Part shown: positions 1 through 5,031 of the stretch, piece after piece
Position numbering within the stretch: the first letter of the stretch is position 1
Layout: every line of letters starts with the position of its first letter
Assembly: GCA_002862585.1 (NCBI GenBank)
Contig: PKDP01000098.1
Location: 1-5,031 of the forward strand
Reading direction: 5' to 3'
DNA: 5,031 bases
Origin: Flavobacteriales bacterium
GTDB taxonomy: Bacteria > Bacteroidota > Bacteroidia > Flavobacteriales > UBA7312
Translations under genes and position numbers: made by a program
Notes under the pieces: generated by a model
Database searches by the model: none
The model's input: the letters and a program-made list of their open reading frames with translations, nothing else
Told to the model about the DNA's origin: nothing

Positions 1-711
1 AAATTTCAAGAGTATAAAAAAGGATATGGTGAAACTATATTATGTGGTTACGCCAGAATTGATGGCTGGTCAGTAGGTATAGTCGCCAATCAGCGAAAAC
101 TGGTAAAAAACAAAAAAGGAGAAATGCAATTTGGAGGAGTAATCTATTCAGACTCTGCCGACAAAGCAGCACGATTTATTGCCAATTGTAATCAAAAAAA
201 AATACCTCTCGTTTTTCTACAAGATGTTACTGGTTTTATGGTAGGCTCAAGGTCAGAACACCAAGGAATCATCAAAGACGGCGCAAAAATGGTAAACGCT
301 ATGAGTAATTCTGTTGTTCCAAAATTTACGGTTATAATGGGCAATTCATATGGTGCAGGGAATTACGCTATGTGTGGTAAAGCCTATGACCCTAGACTAA
401 TCATTGCTTGGCCTTCAGCAAAAATAGCTGTAATGGGAGGAGAACAAGCCGCAAAAGTTCTATTACAAATTGAAAAATCTTCTCTAAAAAGTAAAGGCAA
501 AAAAATTGCTAAAAAGGATGAAGAAGAACTTCTAAAAACAATTACAGAAAAATACGATAAACAAACTTCACCCTATTATGCCGCTTCAAGACTATGGATA
601 GATGCTATCATAGATCCTAGAGAAACTCGAAAAATAATTTCAATGGGCATAGAAGCCGCAAACCATTCTCCAATTACTAGCAAATATAACCCTGGAATTA
701 TACAAGTTTAA
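1..711 (+). CDS. Acyl-CoA carboxylase, carboxyltransferase (beta) subunit, C-terminal part; methylcrotonyl-CoA carboxylase type
   Basis: The reading frame is open from the first base, so the start lies outside the window. The visible 236 residues are roughly the C-terminal 45% of a family usually about 510-550 residues long. This subunit moves the carboxyl group from carboxybiotin to an acyl-CoA in the cytoplasm. The segment is the C-terminal crotonase-fold domain. It shows ILCGYARIDGW (13-23), FLQDVTGFMVG (72-82), the glycine-rich GNSYGAGNYAMCG (114-126) and WPSAKIAVMGGEQAA (137-151), and ends with a DAIIDPRETR block. GFMVG, GAGNYAMCG and GGEQAA match methylcrotonyl-CoA carboxylase beta better than propionyl-CoA carboxylase, which suggests a role in leucine breakdown. 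A related geranyl-CoA or other acyl-CoA carboxylase cannot be excluded. The ATG at 124 is internal, because conserved sequence precedes it. The biotin-carrying partner is not in view. The gene is followed by a 76-base gap and then thrS, with no clear terminator. Confidence 0.93.
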   Translation, partial: KFQEYKKGYGETILCGYARIDGWSVGIVANQRKLVKNKKGEMQFGGVIYSDSADKAARFIANCNQKKIPLVFLQDVTGFMVGSRSEHQGIIKDGAKMVNAMSNSVVPKFTVIMGNSYGAGNYAMCGKAYDPRLIIAWPSAKIAVMGGEQAAKVLLQIEKSSLKSKGKKIAKKDEEELLKTITEKYDKQTSPYYAASRLWIDAIIDPRETRKIISMGIEAANHSPITSKYNPGIIQV

Positions 712-741
712 GACATCTTTCAAAGCATACTATCTTATCAG

Positions 742-771
742 TCATTTGATTATATTTGCAAACTCATTTGA
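742..771 (+). repeat. Direct repeat TCATTTGA x2 in the thrS leader
   Basis: TCATTTGA occurs at 742-749 and again at 764-771, with start points 22 bases apart, about two helical turns. The copies flank the candidate -7 box at 751-758. Each is itself an imperfect dyad (TCA-TT-TGA). The second copy can also form a weak hairpin, ACTC paired with GAGT (762-773). Placement around a promoter could mean a regulator site, but 8-base repeats are not rare in A+T-rich DNA. Confidence 0.25.
751..758 (+). promoter_or_regulatory. Candidate -7 promoter element upstream of thrS
   Basis: TATATTTG, followed by C, is an exact match to the TAnnTTTG -7 box of Bacteroidota housekeeping promoters. It lies 29 bases before the thrS start, giving a short leader of about 20-25 bases. 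No TTTG or TTG element is found 17-23 bases upstream, so the -33 half is missing or degenerate. With no terminator after the carboxylase gene, read-through into thrS is also possible. Confidence 0.42.
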
Positions 772-787
772 GTATTAAAAATATATA

Positions 788-2731
788 ATGATAAAAATAA
801 CTCTTCCAGACAGTTCATCAAGAAGTGTTGCTAAAGGAACTACAGCAATGGATATTGCTAGAGATATTAGTGAAGGATTAGCAAGAAATGTGCTAGCGTG
901 CCAGATTGATGAAGACGTTTGGGATGCCAATAGACCATTAGAAAAAGATTGCTCACTAAAGTTACTAACTTGGAACGATGATTTAGGAAAGCAAACTATG
1001 TGGCACTCATCAGCTCACCTTATGGCTGAGGCGTTAGAAGCATTATATCCTGGAGTAAAACTTGGTATTGGACCAGCTATCGAAAATGGCTTTTACTACG
1101 ACGTTGACTTTGGAGAGCAAAATATTTCATCTGACGACCTCAAGAAAATTGAAGACAAAATGCTTGAATTAGCAAGGCAGAAAAACGAATACAGTCGAAA
1201 AGAAATATCTAAGACAGACGCCATCAGCTACTTCAAAGAAAAAGGCGACGAATACAAACTTGAATTACTTGAAGATTTAGAAGACGGAAAAATAACCTTC
1301 TACACTCAAGGGAATTTTACAGACCTATGTAGAGGTCCTCACATTCCAAATACCTCATTCATTAAGTCTACGAAATTACTAAATATCGCAGGGGCTTACT
1401 GGAGAGGAAATGAAAATAACAAACAACTAACTCGTATTTACGGAATTAGTTTTCCAAAACAAAAAGAATTAACTGAGTATTTAAATCTACTTGAAGAAGC
1501 AAAAAAAAGAGACCATAGAAAACTTGGAAAGGAAATGGAATTATTCGCTTTCTCTCAAAAAGTAGGACAAGGTTTACCTCTGTGGCTACCGAAAGGTGCT
1601 GCACTTAGAGAGCGTCTAGAAAACTTTTTGAAAAAAGCACAAAAAACTGCTGGATATGAGCAAGTAATTACACCGCACATTGGAAGCAAGGAATTATACG
1701 TTTGTTCAGGTCATTACGCAAAATATGGAGCTGATTCATTTCAACCGATAAACACACCTGCAGAAGGTGAAGAGTTTCTATTAAAACCAATGAATTGCCC
1801 TCACCATTGTGAGATATATAAAACAAAACCTAGATCATACAAAGACTTACCTATTCGTTTTGCCGAATTTGGCACTGTATATAGATACGAGCAGTCTGGT
1901 GAATTACACGGTTTATCAAGAGTAAGGGGATTTACTCAAGACGATGCTCATATTTTCTGTACTCCAGAACAAGTTAAAGGAGAATTCATCAAGGTTATAG
2001 ACCTGGTGCTATACATTTTCAAAACCCTAAGCTTTGAACAATTTACAGCTCAAATATCATTAAGAGACACCAATACACCTGAGAAATACATTGGCTCAGT
2101 TGAAAATTGGGAGAAAGCTGAAAAAGCAATTTTAGAAGCTACTGAGAAAAAAGGTATTGATACCGTAATCGAGTATGGAGAAGCTGCTTTCTACGGTCCG
2201 AAATTAGACTTTATAGTAAAAGATGCTCTAGGAAGAAAATGGCAACTTGGAACTATACAAGTAGACTACAATCTACCAGATAGATTCGAATTAGAATTTA
2301 TTGGTTCTGATAATAAAACACACAGACCAGTAATGATACACCGTGCACCCTTTGGCTCAATGGAACGATTTGTATCAGTTTTACTAGAACACTGTGCTGG
2401 TAATTTCCCGCTATGGCTAACACCAAGTCAAGTAATTATTCTTCCAATAAGTGAAAAATACCATGATTACGCAGAAAATATTTTAAATCTGCTAAATAAT
2501 TACGATATTCGCGGGCTCATTGACACGAGAGCAGAAAAAGCGGGAAGAAAGATAAGAGATGCCGAGGTTAGTAAAGTTCCGTATATGCTTATTGTTGGTG
2601 AGAAAGAAGAGAGTGAAGGAAAAGTGTCTGTAAGAAAGCACGGAGGAAAAGATATGGGTAGTATGAAAACTGACAAGTTCATTGAGCATATTGACCTAGA
2701 AATTGAAAAATTAATACGTAATTTTGAATAA
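788..2731 (+). CDS. thrS: Threonyl-tRNA synthetase
   Basis: This is a full-length (647 residues) class II aminoacyl-tRNA synthetase that charges tRNA-Thr in the cytoplasm. The domains are in the usual order: an N-terminal TGS domain (about 1-62), the editing domain that clears Ser-tRNA-Thr (about 63-225), the catalytic core (about 240-540) and the anticodon-binding domain (about 545-645). The editing-site residues H73, H77, C181 and H185 are present (HSSAH, CRGPH). The catalytic zinc ligands appear as C337 (MNCPHH), H388 (QDDAH) and H518 (IHRAPFGSMERF). Motif 2 is at 363-390, with R366 in VYRYEQSGELHG. Motif 3 is at 518-528. The first ATG gives the expected N-terminus MIKITLPD. It has no Shine-Dalgarno sequence, only an A+T-rich leader. 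The gene opens the thrS-infC-rpmI-rplT cluster, 31 bases before the inferred infC start. Nothing appears missing or broken. Confidence 0.98.
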   Translation: MIKITLPDSSSRSVAKGTTAMDIARDISEGLARNVLACQIDEDVWDANRPLEKDCSLKLLTWNDDLGKQTMWHSSAHLMAEALEALYPGVKLGIGPAIENGFYYDVDFGEQNISSDDLKKIEDKMLELARQKNEYSRKEISKTDAISYFKEKGDEYKLELLEDLEDGKITFYTQGNFTDLCRGPHIPNTSFIKSTKLLNIAGAYWRGNENNKQLTRIYGISFPKQKELTEYLNLLEEAKKRDHRKLGKEMELFAFSQKVGQGLPLWLPKGAALRERLENFLKKAQKTAGYEQVITPHIGSKELYVCSGHYAKYGADSFQPINTPAEGEEFLLKPMNCPHHCEIYKTKPRSYKDLPIRFAEFGTVYRYEQSGELHGLSRVRGFTQDDAHIFCTPEQVKGEFIKVIDLVLYIFKTLSFEQFTAQISLRDTNTPEKYIGSVENWEKAEKAILEATEKKGIDTVIEYGEAAFYGPKLDFIVKDALGRKWQLGTIQVDYNLPDRFELEFIGSDNKTHRPVMIHRAPFGSMERFVSVLLEHCAGNFPLWLTPSQVIILPISEKYHDYAENILNLLNNYDIRGLIDTRAEKAGRKIRDAEVSKVPYMLIVGEKEESEGKVSVRKHGGKDMGSMKTDKFIEHIDLEIEKLIRNFE

Positions 2732-2748
2732 CTAATTTTATTTAAAAC

Positions 2749-2755
2749 AAAAGGA
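2749..2755 (+). promoter_or_regulatory. Ribosome binding site that helps decide the infC start
   Basis: AAAAGGA ends 7 bases before the ATA at 2763, which is good Shine-Dalgarno spacing. It ends only 1 base before the ATC at 2757, which is too close. The same core precedes rpmI 8 bases from its ATG. This spacing is the main reason to prefer ATA over ATC as the infC start. Many Bacteroidota genes do not rely on Shine-Dalgarno pairing, so the argument is supportive rather than decisive. Confidence 0.5.
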
Positions 2756-2762
2756 TATCGCA

Positions 2763-3308
2763 ATAAGAAGAAGAAATAATTACCAAAGGAGAAAACCTGA
2801 AGCTGAGCACAGAATAAATCTAAATATTACTGCTCAAGAAGTGCGTTTAGTTGGTGAAGGAGTTGAACCAGGAGTCTTCCCTTTATCAAAAGCTCAAAGC
2901 ATCGCTTCTCAGATGGGTCTTGACTTAGTGGAAATTTCTCCAAAAGCAAGTCCTCCAGTTTGTAAAATTATTGATTATAAGAAATTCTTATACGATCAGA
3001 AGAAAAGACAAAAAATAATAAAAGCAAACGCTAGCAAAACAGTTGTTAAGGAGATTAGATTCGGCCCCAATACTGAAGAGCATGATTTGAATTTTAAAAC
3101 TAAACATGCACTTAAATTTTTAGAAGAAGGTGCAAAAGTGAAAGCGTTCGTTTTCTTTAGAGGAAGAAGCATTGTGTTTAAAGAAAAAGGTGAAATCCTT
3201 TTACTAAAATTCGCACAAGCTCTTGAAGAACATGGCGTTGTGGAGCAAATGCCAAAGTTAGAAGGTAAAAGAATGACAATGTTCATTGCTCCTAAAAAGA
3301 AGAAGTAA
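2763..3308 (+). CDS. infC: Translation initiation factor IF-3, non-AUG start
   Basis: IF3 binds the 30S subunit, keeps it apart from 50S and checks the start codon and initiator tRNA. From the ATA at 2763 the product has 181 residues, close to E. coli IF3 (180). The N-terminal domain carries EHRIN (15-19), AQEVRLVG (24-31), DLVEISP (54-60) and PPVCKIIDYKKF (64-75). A lysine-rich linker follows. The C-terminal domain carries KEIRFGPNTEEHD (96-108), KVKAFVFFRGR (125-135) and LEGKRMTMFIAPKKKK at the end. The GTG at 2841 is the first standard start, but using it would remove the conserved EHRIN/AQE segment. Between the upstream in-frame stop (2733-2735) and that GTG there is no ATG, GTG or TTG. 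The start must therefore be ATA at 2763 or ATC at 2757; I chose ATA for its spacing to AAAAGGA. E. coli infC uses AUU, through which IF3 represses its own translation, and the same logic is likely here. rpmI follows after 21 bases. Confidence 0.93.
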   Translation: MRRRNNYQRRKPEAEHRINLNITAQEVRLVGEGVEPGVFPLSKAQSIASQMGLDLVEISPKASPPVCKIIDYKKFLYDQKKRQKIIKANASKTVVKEIRFGPNTEEHDLNFKTKHALKFLEEGAKVKAFVFFRGRSIVFKEKGEILLLKFAQALEEHGVVEQMPKLEGKRMTMFIAPKKKK

Positions 3309-3314
3309 AACAAC

Positions 3315-3321
3315 AAAAGGA
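3315..3321 (+). promoter_or_regulatory. Ribosome binding site of rpmI
   Basis: AAAAGGA lies in the infC-rpmI gap and ends 8 bases before the rpmI ATG. Its wider context ACAAAAGGACAT (3313-3324) matches ACAAAAGGATAT before infC (2747-2758) at 11 of 12 bases. The other complete genes in the window (thrS, rplT, csp) lack a comparable site. Confidence 0.55.
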
Positions 3322-3329
3322 CATATATT

Positions 3330-3524
3330 ATGCCAAAAATGAAAACAAAATCCAGTGCTAAAAAACGTTTTAAACTAACGGGTACTGGTAAAATTAAAAG
3401 AAAGCACGCTTTCAAAAGTCACATTCTTACAAAGAAAGAGACTAAACAAAAGCGTAACTTAACGAAAACAGGGTTAGTACATGAATTTGATGAGAAAAAC
3501 ATCAAGCAACAACTTTGTCTATAA
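3330..3524 (+). CDS. rpmI: 50S ribosomal protein L35 (bL35)
   Basis: This small, very basic protein of 64 residues is a standard length for bL35, a component of the large ribosomal subunit. The N-terminus MPKMKTKSSAKKRFKLTGTG and the following KIKRKHAFKSHIL block (21-33) are the family hallmarks. The C-terminal half (TKTGLVHEFDEKNIKQQL) fits the usual pattern of bL35, where lysine and leucine positions are kept but the rest varies. The start follows AAAAGGA at good spacing. The gene lies 21 bases after infC and 75 bases before rplT, the usual order. The longer rplT gap contains a possible folded RNA element. Confidence 0.96.
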   Translation: MPKMKTKSSAKKRFKLTGTGKIKRKHAFKSHILTKKETKQKRNLTKTGLVHEFDEKNIKQQLCL

Positions 3525-3538
3525 TTATTTATAAACCA

Positions 3539-3583
3539 GGTATTTAGCCAAAAAAGCTCTCAAAAGTTGAGACGCTAACTACC
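3539..3583 (+). promoter_or_regulatory. Predicted structured mRNA element before rplT (candidate L20 operator)
   Basis: The rpmI-rplT gap can fold into two stacked helices. The outer arms GGTATTTAGC (3539-3548) and GCTAACTACC (3574-3583) pair at 9 of 10 positions, with one T-C mismatch. The inner arms TCTCAA (3558-3563) and TTGAGA (3567-3572) pair perfectly around an AAG loop. Between them is a lopsided internal loop, with an A-rich left side (3549-3557) and one base (3573) on the right. In an alternative fold AGC (3555-3557) pairs with GCT (3574-3576), which would disrupt the outer helix. No U-run follows, so it is not an intrinsic terminator. It ends 16 bases before the rplT start. L20 represses its own operon through structured mRNA in E. 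coli and B. subtilis, so an autogenous operator is a reasonable inference. I do not recognise the element as a catalogued family. Confidence 0.45.
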
Positions 3584-3599
3584 AAAAAACTGTAAAACT

Positions 3600-3947
3600 A
3601 TGCCAAGATCGGTAAACGCTGTAGCTGCAAAAGCTAGAAGAAAAAAGGTTTTAAAAGCCGCAAAAGGTTATTTCGGCCGTAGAAAAAATGTCCATACTGT
3701 AGCAAAAAATGCTGTTGAAAAAGCAATGCAGTATGCATACATAGGACGTAAACAAAAGAAAAGAAACTTTCGTTCTCTATGGATTCAAAGAATTAGTGCT
3801 GGAGCTAGAGAATACGGAATGAGTTACTCAACTTTTATGGGGGCTGTTTCTAAAAATGGAATTGAATTAAACAGAAAAGTATTAGCTGATTTAGCAATGA
3901 ATCACCCAGAAGCATTTAAGGCGGTCGTTAACGCCGTAAAAAAATAA
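3600..3947 (+). CDS. rplT: 50S ribosomal protein L20 (bL20)
   Basis: This 115-residue protein is the usual length for bL20, an early-assembling 23S rRNA-binding protein needed to build the 50S subunit. The N-terminus MPRSVNAVAAKARRKKVLKA, the GYFGRRKN segment (23-30) and the YAYIGRKQKKRNFRSLWIQR block (45-64) form the long basic helix that enters the rRNA. The globular RNA-binding C-terminal domain follows, with RISAGAREYGMSYSTFM (64-80) and LNRKVLADLAMNHPEAF (90-106). The ATG at 3600 gives the conserved MPRSVNA start. It has no Shine-Dalgarno sequence, unlike rpmI and infC upstream, and sits 16 bases after a predicted mRNA structure, so its translation may depend on coupling or on that structure. 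It is the last gene of the cluster, with a terminator 25 bases after the stop. Confidence 0.98.
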   Translation: MPRSVNAVAAKARRKKVLKAAKGYFGRRKNVHTVAKNAVEKAMQYAYIGRKQKKRNFRSLWIQRISAGAREYGMSYSTFMGAVSKNGIELNRKVLADLAMNHPEAFKAVVNAVKK

Positions 3948-3971
3948 ATCTTCAATCTTTTCAACATTTAT

Positions 3972-4003
3972 AAAAGGTAAATCAGTATTGGTTTACCTTT
4001 TTT
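3972..4003 (+). terminator. Intrinsic terminator of the thrS-infC-rpmI-rplT cluster
   Basis: The arms AAAAGGTAAATCA (3972-3984) and TGGTTTACCTTTT (3989-4001) pair at all 13 positions, with one G-T wobble, around a GTAT loop. A run of six T (3998-4003) overlaps and follows the right arm. It lies 25 bases after the rplT stop. The next promoter element begins two bases later. Confidence 0.88.
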
Positions 4004-4004
4004 G

Positions 4005-4012
4005 TATATTTG
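4005..4012 (+). promoter_or_regulatory. -7 promoter element of the cold-shock gene
   Basis: TATATTTG, followed by C, matches the Bacteroidota TAnnTTTG -7 box exactly and repeats the sequence found before thrS. Transcription would start around 4016-4020, leaving a leader of only about 17-21 bases. A -33 element at standard spacing would fall inside the preceding terminator hairpin. The nearest TTG (3988-3990) is only 14 bases away, so the -33 is weak or absent. The preceding terminator makes a separate promoter for this gene nearly certain. Confidence 0.6.
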
Positions 4013-4036
4013 CCGAAATTAATTAAATTAACAAAT

Positions 4037-4228
4037 ATGAATACTGGAACAGTAAAGTTTTTTAATGAGACCAAAGGTTATGGTTTTATTAAAGAAGATG
4101 AATCAGACAACGAATACTTCGTACACGTTTCTGGAGTAATCGACAAAATTAGTGAAAATGACAAAGTTACATTTGACTTAGAAGAAGGCCGTAAAGGCTT
4201 AAACGCTACAAATGTTAGATTAGCATAA
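4037..4228 (+). CDS. Cold-shock-domain protein (CspA family)
   Basis: This is a 63-residue, single-domain OB-fold protein that binds single-stranded RNA and DNA, typically acting as an RNA chaperone in the cytoplasm. The RNA-binding motifs are present: RNP1-like KGYGFI (13-18) and RNP2-like YFVHVS (27-32). The opening MNTGTVKFFN has F where E. coli CspA has W, and it ends with GLNATNVRLA. The start is the ATG at 4037. A longer frame from the TTG at 4010 would add nine residues outside the family, and that TTG lies inside the promoter -7 box, so it cannot be the start. There is no Shine-Dalgarno sequence. The gene stands alone between two terminators. The short leader argues against the long thermosensor-type leader of E. 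coli cspA, so cold induction cannot be assumed. Confidence 0.95.
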   Translation: MNTGTVKFFNETKGYGFIKEDESDNEYFVHVSGVIDKISENDKVTFDLEEGRKGLNATNVRLA

Positions 4229-4250
4229 ATTTACTAAAATTTAAAATTTT

Positions 4251-4282
4251 AAAGAGGCTTCATTTTATGAAGCCTTTTTTTT
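4251..4282 (+). terminator. Intrinsic terminator of the cold-shock gene, possibly bidirectional
   Basis: AGGCTTCAT (4255-4263) and ATGAAGCCT (4267-4275) form a perfect 9-bp stem with a TTT loop, followed by eight T (4275-4282). Flanking A and T bases extend the stem. Read on the minus strand the same hairpin follows directly on the stop codon of the TPR gene, with a weaker T-rich tail (TCTTTAAAATTTT). It may therefore end both converging transcripts. Confidence 0.9.
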
Positions 4283-5031
4283 ATGGAGCAAGATTAGATA
4301 ATTCTGTTTTAGCCTCTCCAAAGCTGCTATCTAATTCAAGCGTAGTAATAAAATCTTGCTTAGCCATCTCATTATTACCATTTAACTTATAAGAAAGTCC
4401 CCTTGAAAAATATGCAGAAGGTTTATTAACATTTGAATTAATAACTACAGTAAAATGAAATATAGAGGATTCAAAATCATTCTCTAGCAAACCAATATAA
4501 CCTAAGTTGAAGTTAGCATCAGCATTTACAGAATCTCTTCTTAAAATCCCTTTGTAATTTTGTTTTGCTTTATCAAAAGCACCTAAAGATTGATGATACA
4601 TACCCCTATTGTACCATGAAGTAATTATTGATGAATCAATATATAATGCATTATCAAAATAAAACTCTGCTAAGGAATCACCATTAAACGAATATATAAA
4701 TGCTAATTGCTCATACGACTCAATATAGTTTGGATTTTGCTCTACAGCTGTTTGAAACTGTGATTGTGCCATTTCTAAATTACCCTGCTCCTTATAAATC
4801 AAGCCTCGATAGAAATAAGCTTCTGAATCAAATTCATTAGTAGGCAAATAGGTGTTTATATCGTTCAGAGATTCTGAATAATTCTGAAAGATATAATTGA
4901 GTTTTGCTCTCAACAACAAAGCTTCAGGCAAAATATCAAAATCTTTACCCTCTAATAACAAATAACTTTTTTGATAGTATGAGGGTTCACTATCGGCCTG
5001 ATTGAAATACATATTTGCTAAATCAAACCTA
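4281..5031 (-). CDS. Tetratricopeptide-repeat (TPR) protein, C-terminal part
   Basis: The minus-strand frame is open to the right edge, so the N-terminus is missing. The ATG at 5012 is probably internal, because RFDLAN precedes it in frame. Of the 249 visible residues, about 35-238 form six consecutive TPR units of 34 residues in near-exact register: 35-68, 69-102, 103-136, 137-170, 171-204 and 205-238. Each follows the helix-turn-helix pattern, as in SEAYFYRGLIYKEQGNLEMA (69-88) or SAYFSRGLSYKLNGNNEMAK (205-224). TPR arrays are protein-binding scaffolds. No catalytic domain or membrane segment is visible. Similar Bacteroidota proteins are often secreted or lipoproteins, but the signal region is out of view and the location is unknown. 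The protein ends 11 residues after the last repeat. Its stop codon overlaps the T-run of the cold-shock gene terminator. No specific function can be assigned. Confidence 0.9.
   Translation of the reverse strand, partial: RFDLANMYFNQADSEPSYYQKSYLLLEGKDFDILPEALLLRAKLNYIFQNYSESLNDINTYLPTNEFDSEAYFYRGLIYKEQGNLEMAQSQFQTAVEQNPNYIESYEQLAFIYSFNGDSLAEFYFDNALYIDSSIITSWYNRGMYHQSLGAFDKAKQNYKGILRRDSVNADANFNLGYIGLLENDFESSIFHFTVVINSNVNKPSAYFSRGLSYKLNGNNEMAKQDFITTLELDSSFGEAKTELSNLAP

Noticed and set aside
194..202. Run of nine A in the carboxylase gene, a possible slippage or frameshift site
   Set aside because: The frame continues intact through conserved motifs on both sides and the run encodes lysines, normal for such A-rich coding DNA.
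712..787. T-box riboswitch or E. coli-type thrS operator in the thrS leader
   Set aside because: The gap is only 76 bases, with no T-box sequence, no specifier stem and no anticodon-like hairpin that I can support.
2492..3415. Minus-strand open frames opposite thrS (2492-2763) and opposite infC-rpmI (2996-3415)
   Set aside because: They lie antisense to well-conserved genes, match no recognisable protein family, and have composition expected of the reverse complement of lysine-rich coding DNA.
3539..3600. Hairpin between rpmI and rplT as an intrinsic terminator
   Set aside because: It is followed by A-rich sequence rather than a T-run, and rplT needs transcription through it.
4010..4036. 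N-terminal extension of the cold-shock protein from the TTG at 4010
   Set aside because: The added residues are not part of the family, the ATG at 4037 gives the canonical N-terminus, and the TTG lies inside the predicted -7 box, upstream of the expected transcript start.
3948..4036. Bacteroidales-1 type RNA downstream of rplT
   Set aside because: That RNA class is reported near L20 genes, but here the space is filled by a simple terminator and a promoter leading straight into the cold-shock gene, with no room for another structured RNA.

Overview
The window looks like a chromosomal core segment of an A+T-rich member of the Bacteroidota, most likely the Flavobacteriia. Four things point there. 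The proteins resemble Bacteroidota forms (ThrS with HRAPFGSMERF, a cold-shock protein with KFFN instead of KWFN). Two TATATTTG elements match the -7 box (TAnnTTTG) of Bacteroidota promoters. Most starts lack a Shine-Dalgarno sequence and sit in A-rich leaders. The intergenic spaces are short. There is no sign of a mobile element, CRISPR array, tRNA, rRNA or prophage.

Layout, left to right. Positions 1-711 hold the C-terminal part of a biotin-dependent acyl-CoA carboxylase carboxyltransferase (beta) subunit, closest in motifs to the methylcrotonyl-CoA type. Next, in the same direction, comes the classic translation cluster thrS (788-2731), infC (about 2763-3308), rpmI (3330-3524) and rplT (3600-3947). 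It encodes threonyl-tRNA synthetase, initiation factor IF3 and ribosomal proteins bL35 and bL20, and it ends at a strong intrinsic terminator (3972-4003). A -7 promoter element lies right after the terminator and serves a single small cold-shock-domain gene (4037-4228), which has its own terminator (4251-4282). From the right edge a TPR-repeat protein gene runs leftward (4281-5031, minus strand), converging on the cold-shock gene. Its stop codon overlaps the T-run of the shared terminator.

thrS-infC-rpmI-rplT is a conserved cluster whose products control their own synthesis in well-studied bacteria: IF3 through a non-AUG start codon in E. coli, and L20 through structured mRNA. Both kinds of signal are visible here. 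The conserved IF3 N-terminus has no in-frame ATG, GTG or TTG, so translation must begin at an ATA or ATC codon. The rpmI-rplT gap can fold into a two-stem structure just before the L20 start. These are the most interesting points in the window. I found no convincing undescribed multi-gene system. No stretch longer than 300 bases lacks a gene.
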